Position numbers and translations under genes: made by a program
Notes under the pieces: generated by a model
The model's database searches: none
What the model was told of the DNA's origin: nothing
Seen by the model: only the letters and a program-made list of their open reading frames with translations
From: Brachyspira pilosicoli
Lineage (GTDB): Bacteria; Spirochaetota; Brachyspiria; Brachyspirales; Brachyspiraceae
NCBI RefSeq assembly: GCF_019402445.1
Contig: NZ_SRZM01000106.1
Location: 1 to 9,922 of the forward strand
DNA: 9,922 bases
Direction: 5' to 3'
Shown here: positions 6,921 through 9,922 of the stretch, piece after piece
Layout of the letters: each line of letters begins with the position of its first letter
Position numbering within the stretch: the stretch's first letter is position 1

Positions 6921-7613
6921 TTATTTTATTCTAAATATAACAGAAACTTTCTCTCCGTCTTTTGGAAGAACATCGTCTCTTATAAACTTGTCTATTTTTT
7001 TACTGTCTAATTCAGCAGTAGCATAAGCAGCATCACTTGTTATTGCTATAGGACAGCTGTCAAGACAGAGTATGCATCCTGTTCTATTTTCTTTAGCAGC
7101 CTCAAAGTTTCCTCCAAATCTAATATCCATATCTCTTACATCATCTGACTTTATTATCTCAGCAAAAGGAATCTCTTTACCCAAACCGTCCCAAGTAACA
7201 AATACATCTAATTGCTGCCCGTCTACATTCTTGCTCACCTTTGTATATTCTTCTAATTTTAGATTGTTGCCAGCTACAGCTCCTATATCAATTAAAGCCT
7301 GATAAACTTCTCGCTCATCTGATAAGCCTATTAAAACTGCCCTATCTCCATATTTTCCGCCTTCAAACACTATGCCATGATGTCTTGAAGGATTAGTAAA
7401 ATATTTTCCGTTTACTATAGCTTCTATTATTATCTCTTTTTTATCAGCATCAATAATAACAGGTTCTGCCCCCTCGTCTCTTAATATAACGCTTCCCATA
7501 GAATTGGTTAATTGAGAATTGGAAGATGCATTTGCAGATGCACTTGATGATTGATTGCCGCATGATATCAACATCAATGTTAAACATGCAAATAAAATAA
7601 TTTTCTTATACAT
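6921..7613 (-). CDS. YdjY-like lipoprotein with CxxCxxxC motif, copy 1
   Basis: This 230-residue lipoprotein has a signal peptide at 1-17, a lipobox LIS-C with lipidated Cys18 and a Ser/Ala/Asn linker to about 35, then the same domain as its downstream copy. The cysteines are Cys180, Cys183 and Cys187 (GCILCLDSC), followed by PIAITSDAA. The copies differ most in the linker, around residues 70-80 and 118-130, and at the C-terminus, where this one ends right after VIFRIK. The invariant blocks (EGAEPVIID, YQALIDIGAV, LDVFVTW, LGKEIPFAEII, MDIRFGGN) point to a shared fold. The ATG at 7613 has a strong AAAGGAG seven bases upstream. It lies 29 bases after the second TVP38 gene, matching the ydjX-ydjY-ydjZ neighbourhood in E. 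coli. Whether the motif binds Fe-S, another metal, or forms a reactive thiol cannot be decided here. Confidence 0.87.
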   Translation of the reverse strand: MYKKIILFACLTLMLISCGNQSSSASANASSNSQLTNSMGSVILRDEGAEPVIIDADKKEIIIEAIVNGKYFTNPSRHHGIVFEGGKYGDRAVLIGLSDEREVYQALIDIGAVAGNNLKLEEYTKVSKNVDGQQLDVFVTWDGLGKEIPFAEIIKSDDVRDMDIRFGGNFEAAKENRTGCILCLDSCPIAITSDAAYATAELDSKKIDKFIRDDVLPKDGEKVSVIFRIK

Positions 7614-7642
7614 TTTATTACTCCTTTAATTAAATAAAATTT

Positions 7643-8311
7643 TTAAACACATTTATTCAAATATTTCTTTTTAAGCCAAAATGATATAATAACTACAAAT
7701 ATCAATATAGCCAGAGAAATTAAAAAATATAAATATTTATTGTTCTGTGAAACTATGCCTACAGATGCTATAGTAAATAAAGATATTCCAGGCAGCATAA
7801 ACAAAAATGTGTATAGAGAATATTTTATAAAACTTACATCTGTTATGCCGTATGCAAAATTTTGTATATTGTATGGAAACAAAGGCAGCAATCTAGTAAT
7901 CATTAAAAGAAGCATAGCATTTTTATTTCCATCTTCAAACAAAAGTTTATTTAAATATTTATTCTTCTCTACAATAGGCTTTACAGCATCTTTAAGAAAA
8001 AACCTTGAAATCAAAAAAGAAATTACAGCAGCCAAAGTAGAAGATAGAGAACATAATATAATACCAAGCACAGGTCCGAATAATATTCCAGAAAATAATG
8101 CAAATGTAATTCCAGGTAATGCCAATACAGAACTTCCAACAGCCGTTACTATAATATATATTACAGATGCCTTAACAATATTGTCGCCTATCATATATTT
8201 AAAATCATCAAAATTATGAATCCTCTCATGCAATTTATAATGATGATTAACAATAACGATTATAATTACCGCTAATATAAATATAGCTAATTTTATATAT
8301 TTAGATTTCAT
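7643..8311 (-). CDS. TVP38/TMEM64 (VTT) family membrane protein, second copy (YdjX/YdjZ-like)
   Basis: This 222-residue inner-membrane protein has a first helix at about 6-21, a re-entrant/VTT core at about 55-105 (GSSVLALPGITFALFSGILFG), the signature RLLPLFPYNIQNFAYG at 140-155, and helices to 212 followed by a basic tail. The VTT (SNARE-associated, DedA/TVP38) superfamily includes lipid scramblases and undecaprenyl-phosphate carriers. The role of the TVP38 branch in bacteria is not settled. I prefer the ATG at 8311, which overlaps the upstream gene by 11 bp. An in-frame GTG at 8323 would add four residues. Neither has a good Shine-Dalgarno site, which fits coupling to the preceding gene. 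Two TVP38 genes beside ydjY-like genes is the arrangement of E. coli ydjX and ydjZ. Confidence 0.9.
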   Translation of the reverse strand: MKSKYIKLAIFILAVIIIVIVNHHYKLHERIHNFDDFKYMIGDNIVKASVIYIIVTAVGSSVLALPGITFALFSGILFGPVLGIILCSLSSTLAAVISFLISRFFLKDAVKPIVEKNKYLNKLLFEDGNKNAMLLLMITRLLPLFPYNIQNFAYGITDVSFIKYSLYTFLFMLPGISLFTIASVGIVSQNNKYLYFLISLAILIFVVIISFWLKKKYLNKCV

Positions 8312-9047
8312 TTTTATTTTCACTTTTTTCTAAATTATTAGTTTTATCTTTTTTGCTTTTATATATTTGTCTTAAAAGAATTATTAATGCAGATAAAGCG
8401 AATAATATTAAAAGAGCAGTAACAAACAATTTAGCTCCGCCAGTAAGCATTCCTCCAACATAAGAATAAACTATTGTAGCAGGAAGCTGACCTATACCAG
8501 TTGCTATAAAAAAGCTCAAAAAATTCATAGAAGTAAGCCCTGCAGCATAGCTTACTATATCAAAAGAAATAAAAGGAAGCAGTCTAGCTATAAGAATGCT
8601 TTGTCTTCCATATTTAGCAAAGAATTCATCTACCTGATTAAGCCCCGTTTTGCTTGTAAGCTTCTCCACAAAATCTCTTCCCAAGATTCTTGCTATATAA
8701 AAACATACAGCAGCACCTGCCATAGCACTAGACCAAGATAATAAAGCCCCCGCCTTCCATCCAAATAAATTAGCATTCGCAAATGTAAGCAAAAATGCAG
8801 GCAAAGGAGCCGCTATAGATTGAAAAACCATAAGCATAAATGAAACTGCCATTGCATAATGTCCGTAAGAAGCTACAAACTCTTTTACAACATTAAAATC
8901 TCCAGTAGCAAACATTTTAAATACTGCATTAAGTTTGCTGTTTACTATGGGTATAAAAAAGTATGCTAACACACAAAGTACAATTATTAACAGTAAAATA
9001 ATTTTTTTTATTAGCGATTTTTTATTTTTAGACATAGGTTCATTCAT
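8301..9047 (-). CDS. TVP38/TMEM64 (VTT) family membrane protein, first gene of the operon (YdjX/YdjZ-like)
   Basis: This 248-residue membrane protein has a Lys-rich N-terminus, a helix at about 14-35, a VTT core (about 62-120, with QSIAAPLPAFLLTFANANLFG), the signature RLLPFISFDIVSYAAG at 155-170, a further helix pair to about 200, a last helix at 205-225 and a charged Lys/Asn/Glu tail. The frame is open upstream to an ATG at 9080. The start at 9047 is chosen because AGGAG (9056-9060) lies eight bases before it, and because a -10 box candidate overlaps the longer reading. It is about the usual length for the family. It shares only the family signature with the gene that follows, so the duplication is old, unlike the lipoprotein pair. 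The role is probably lipid or lipid-linked substrate movement in the inner membrane, by family inference. Confidence 0.92.
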   Translation of the reverse strand: MNEPMSKNKKSLIKKIILLLIIVLCVLAYFFIPIVNSKLNAVFKMFATGDFNVVKEFVASYGHYAMAVSFMLMVFQSIAAPLPAFLLTFANANLFGWKAGALLSWSSAMAGAAVCFYIARILGRDFVEKLTSKTGLNQVDEFFAKYGRQSILIARLLPFISFDIVSYAAGLTSMNFLSFFIATGIGQLPATIVYSYVGGMLTGGAKLFVTALLILFALSALIILLRQIYKSKKDKTNNLEKSENKNEI

Positions 9048-9055
9048 AAAATAAA

Positions 9056-9060
9056 CTCCT
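9056..9060 (-). promoter_or_regulatory. Shine-Dalgarno site fixing the first operon gene's start
   Basis: AGGAG on the minus strand lies eight bases before the ATG at 9047. The ATG at 9080, 33 bases upstream in the same frame, has no such site. Confidence 0.75.
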
Positions 9061-9071
9061 AAATATACAAA

Positions 9072-9100
9072 AGTATACAAAAAACTTTTATTTTTTATAA
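9072..9100 (-). promoter_or_regulatory. Promoter candidate for the eight-gene operon
   Basis: On the minus strand TTATAA (9100-9095) and TATACT (9077-9072) are 17 bp apart. Four of six bases match the -35 consensus and five of six the -10. The transcript would start near 9065, leaving only about 17 bases before the ATG at 9047 but still containing the AGGAG site. Confidence 0.5.
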
Positions 9101-9178
9101 TTATTTGAATTTGATAAGTATAAGTCTCACGGACTATGATAGATTATTATTGAAGAGGGAATTTGTGCTTGTTAAAAA

Positions 9179-9217
9179 ATGTGCTAAATTTTGTTTTGGA
9201 ATATACTTTTAGCATAT
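9179..9217. repeat. Ten-base inverted repeat with 19-base loop in the divergent region
   Basis: ATGTGCTAAA (9179-9188) pairs with TTTAGCATAT (9208-9217), ten pairs with one G-U. It is not followed by a T-run, so it is not a simple terminator. It lies about 80 bp upstream of the operon's -10 candidate and about 110 bp upstream of the other promoter, and could be a regulator site or chance. Confidence 0.3.
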
Positions 9218-9301
9218 GAACTCCAATAAATTGATAAGCAAAATATTAACAAAAAAAGCAAAAATATCAAGTAGAGCATAAAAATAATTATTAATTTTTA
9301 T

Positions 9302-9326
9302 ATAAATTATTATCATTATAATTTAT
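9302..9326. repeat. Nine-base perfect A/T inverted repeat next to the rhodanese promoter
   Basis: ATAAATTAT (9302-9310) and ATAATTTAT (9318-9326) are perfect inverted copies around a seven-base centre, ending four bases before the -35 box at 9330. The position would suit an operator. The all-A/T arms make a chance match quite possible, and the match to Fur or PerR boxes is poor. Confidence 0.25.
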
Positions 9327-9329
9327 TTA

Positions 9330-9357
9330 TTGACTATAATTATCTATATGTTATCAT
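9330..9357 (+). promoter_or_regulatory. Sigma70-type promoter for the single-domain rhodanese gene
   Basis: TTGACT (9330-9335) and TATCAT (9352-9357), each five of six to consensus, are 16 bp apart. Transcription would start near 9364, just ahead of the ribosome binding site at 9378-9386, which also argues against the upstream ATGs in this frame. Confidence 0.6.
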
Positions 9358-9380
9358 ATTTGAAATTTTTACAAACAAAA

Positions 9381-9386
9381 GGAGAG
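9381..9386 (+). promoter_or_regulatory. Shine-Dalgarno site fixing the single-domain rhodanese start
   Basis: GGAGAG, preceded by AAA, lies nine bases before the ATG at 9396. The upstream in-frame starts near 9330 and 9348 lie within the predicted promoter and have no such site. Confidence 0.8.
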
Positions 9387-9395
9387 TTTTTTATT

Positions 9396-9803
9396 ATGAG
9401 AAAAAGCATTATAATTTCTTTTGCATTATTATTATTAATAAGCTGCAGCAATTCATCACAAACTTCTTCAGAAGAAAAAGCAGCAAGTTATAATAATCTT
9501 TCTGTAGATGAAATTATCACTCTATGGCAATCAAATCCTGACATTATAGTGATTGATGTTAGAACTCCAGAAGAGATTGCAGAAATAGGCACTATAGAAG
9601 GTTCTACCAATATAGACTTCAAAGCAGCTGACTTCAAAGAAAAAGTTTCATCATTAGATAAAAGCAAAGAATATATATTATTCTGCAGAACAGGCAACCG
9701 CTCTGGACAAGCTTCTCAAATAATGGCTGATTTAGGTTTTTCTAATGTGAATAATCTTAGTAATGCTGGTTATGATGATTTATCTAAGGCTTTAGCTAAA
9801 TAA
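9396..9803 (+). CDS. Single-domain rhodanese lipoprotein
   Basis: This 135-residue protein has a lipoprotein signal (hydrophobic 5-16, lipobox LIS-C, lipidated Cys17), a Ser-rich linker and one rhodanese domain at about 32-132. DVRTPEEIAEIGTIEG is the typical entry motif. The active loop CRTGNRS has Cys97 as the sulfur-carrying residue, six residues long as in GlpE/PspE-type sulfurtransferases, so arsenate- or phosphate-type (CDC25-like, seven-residue) activity is unlikely. The frame extends upstream, but the start at 9396 is chosen from the ribosome binding site, the promoter position and the signal peptide, which begins MRKSII. It is divergent from the operon and is the second rhodanese lipoprotein flanking it. 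Two stop codons in a row end the gene. It should act outside the inner membrane, and its partners are unknown. Confidence 0.92.
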   Translation: MRKSIIISFALLLLISCSNSSQTSSEEKAASYNNLSVDEIITLWQSNPDIIVIDVRTPEEIAEIGTIEGSTNIDFKAADFKEKVSSLDKSKEYILFCRTGNRSGQASQIMADLGFSNVNNLSNAGYDDLSKALAK

Positions 9804-9809
9804 TAAAAA

Positions 9810-9838
9810 ACAGCATTTAATTATGAAATACAGTCTTT
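9810..9838 (+). terminator. Weak terminator candidate after the rhodanese gene
   Basis: ACAGCATTT (9810-9818) and AAATACAGT (9826-9834) give seven of nine pairs around a seven-base loop, with CTTTTA following. Two mismatches make it doubtful. Further right, TTAGAT/ATCTAA (9882-9887 and 9893-9898) is another short hairpin. No gene was seen in 9804-9922. Confidence 0.25.
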
Positions 9839-9922
9839 TAATTTATTACAAAAATAAAATCCCTCTTATTTTCTAATCAAATTAGATCGTGAATCTAAAG
9901 AATCATATTTAATAAAAACAAT

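Larger units (their letters stand above)
3362..9047 (-). other. Predicted eight-gene operon (TVP38 x2, YdjY-like x2, membrane protein, two transferases, CCG Fe-S protein)
   Basis: Read right to left, the genes start at 9047, 8311, 7613, 6880, 6161, 5739, 5060 and 4366. The junctions are an 11-bp overlap, then gaps of 29, 40 and 23 bases, a 4-base ATGA overlap, and gaps of 19 and 10 bases. No terminator-like hairpin lies between them. One promoter candidate is visible upstream at 9072-9100. Translational coupling is likely at 8301-8311 and 5736-5739, and the TGA of the 4377 gene lies within the Shine-Dalgarno site of the next gene. Confidence 0.8.
9101..9329. other. Centre of the divergent intergenic region (9048-9395), no gene
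   Basis: The 348-base gap between the operon and the plus-strand rhodanese gene holds a promoter on each side and no credible gene. The one ATG frame, 9216-9281 on the plus strand (21 codons, MNSNKLISKI), has no ribosome binding site. Two inverted repeats stand out and are listed separately. The G+C content rises slightly around 9121-9215 relative to its flanks. Confidence 0.6.

Noticed and set aside
6194..7302. Plus-strand frames at 6194-6421 and 7072-7302 opposite the YdjY-like genes
   Set aside because: Both are antisense to the conserved lipoprotein domain and have no ribosome site.
7740..8219. 159-codon open frame on the plus strand opposite the second TVP38 gene
   Set aside because: It is a mirror of a clearly conserved VTT-family gene and shows no recognisable motif or start signals.
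9048..9080. Longer N-terminus for the first TVP38 protein from ATG 9080
   Set aside because: It has no ribosome site, overlaps the -10 candidate, and AGGAG fits the ATG at 9047.
9216..9281. 21-codon frame MNSNKLISKI... in the divergent region
   Set aside because: It has no Shine-Dalgarno site and is too short to support in A/T-rich sequence.
9301..9326. Fur or PerR box at the rhodanese promoter
   Set aside because: Only about four of seven bases match in one half-site, and A/T-rich sequence makes partial matches common.
9330..9395. Longer N-terminus for the single-domain rhodanese from a start near 9330
   Set aside because: The extra 22 residues would put the signal peptide inside the protein and overlap the promoter. 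The start at 9396 has the ribosome site.
9488..9697. 69-codon minus-strand frame inside the single-domain rhodanese gene
   Set aside because: It is antisense to the catalytic domain and has no supporting signal.

Overview
The window is about three-quarters A+T. It has short intergenic gaps, strong purine-rich Shine-Dalgarno sites and several exported lipoproteins with a spirochaete-like lipobox (I/L-S-C). The codon habits and a GC-richer intergenic element near 3219-3312 look to me like Brachyspira (Spirochaetota). That assignment is recognition from memory, not a database result.

Layout: (1) 1-1428, minus strand: most of a large lysine/asparagine-rich protein that runs off the left edge. 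(2) 1653-2621, plus strand: a lipoprotein with two rhodanese domains and the active loop CGTGWR, as in E. coli YnjE, with a near-consensus promoter in front and an intrinsic terminator behind. (3) 2699-3130, minus strand: a small four-helix membrane protein, followed to the right by a GC-richer hairpin element. (4) 3362-9047, minus strand: eight closely spaced genes, read from right to left. They are two TVP38/TMEM64 (VTT) membrane proteins, two tandem YdjY-like lipoproteins with a CxxCxxxC motif, an unrecognised four-helix membrane protein, a DUF2064 transferase (TIGR04282 type), a family 2 glycosyltransferase (TIGR04283 type), and an iron-sulfur protein with eight ferredoxin cysteines plus two CCG domains. 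(5) 9396-9803, plus strand: a second rhodanese lipoprotein, single-domain, divergent from the operon.

How it may work together: E. coli has the order ydjX (TVP38) - ydjY - ydjZ (TVP38) - ynjA-E, where ynjE is the CGTGWR sulfurtransferase. Here the same families (two TVP38, YdjY twice, a YnjE-like rhodanese) sit in or beside one operon with the two transferases. NCBI family models associate those transferases with radical SAM/selenodomain and arsenosugar loci. Nothing else in the window resembles a radical SAM enzyme, ArsM or ArsS. My inference is an envelope-associated sulfur, selenium or arsenic pathway. In it, a sugar or polyprenyl conjugate would be made in the cytoplasm by the transferases, membrane steps would use the VTT and four-helix proteins, redox would come from the CCG iron-sulfur protein, and persulfide and metal or Fe-S chemistry would occur outside the inner membrane on the rhodanese and YdjY lipoproteins. 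The substrate cannot be read from the sequence.

No rRNA, tRNA, CRISPR array or transposase was seen.
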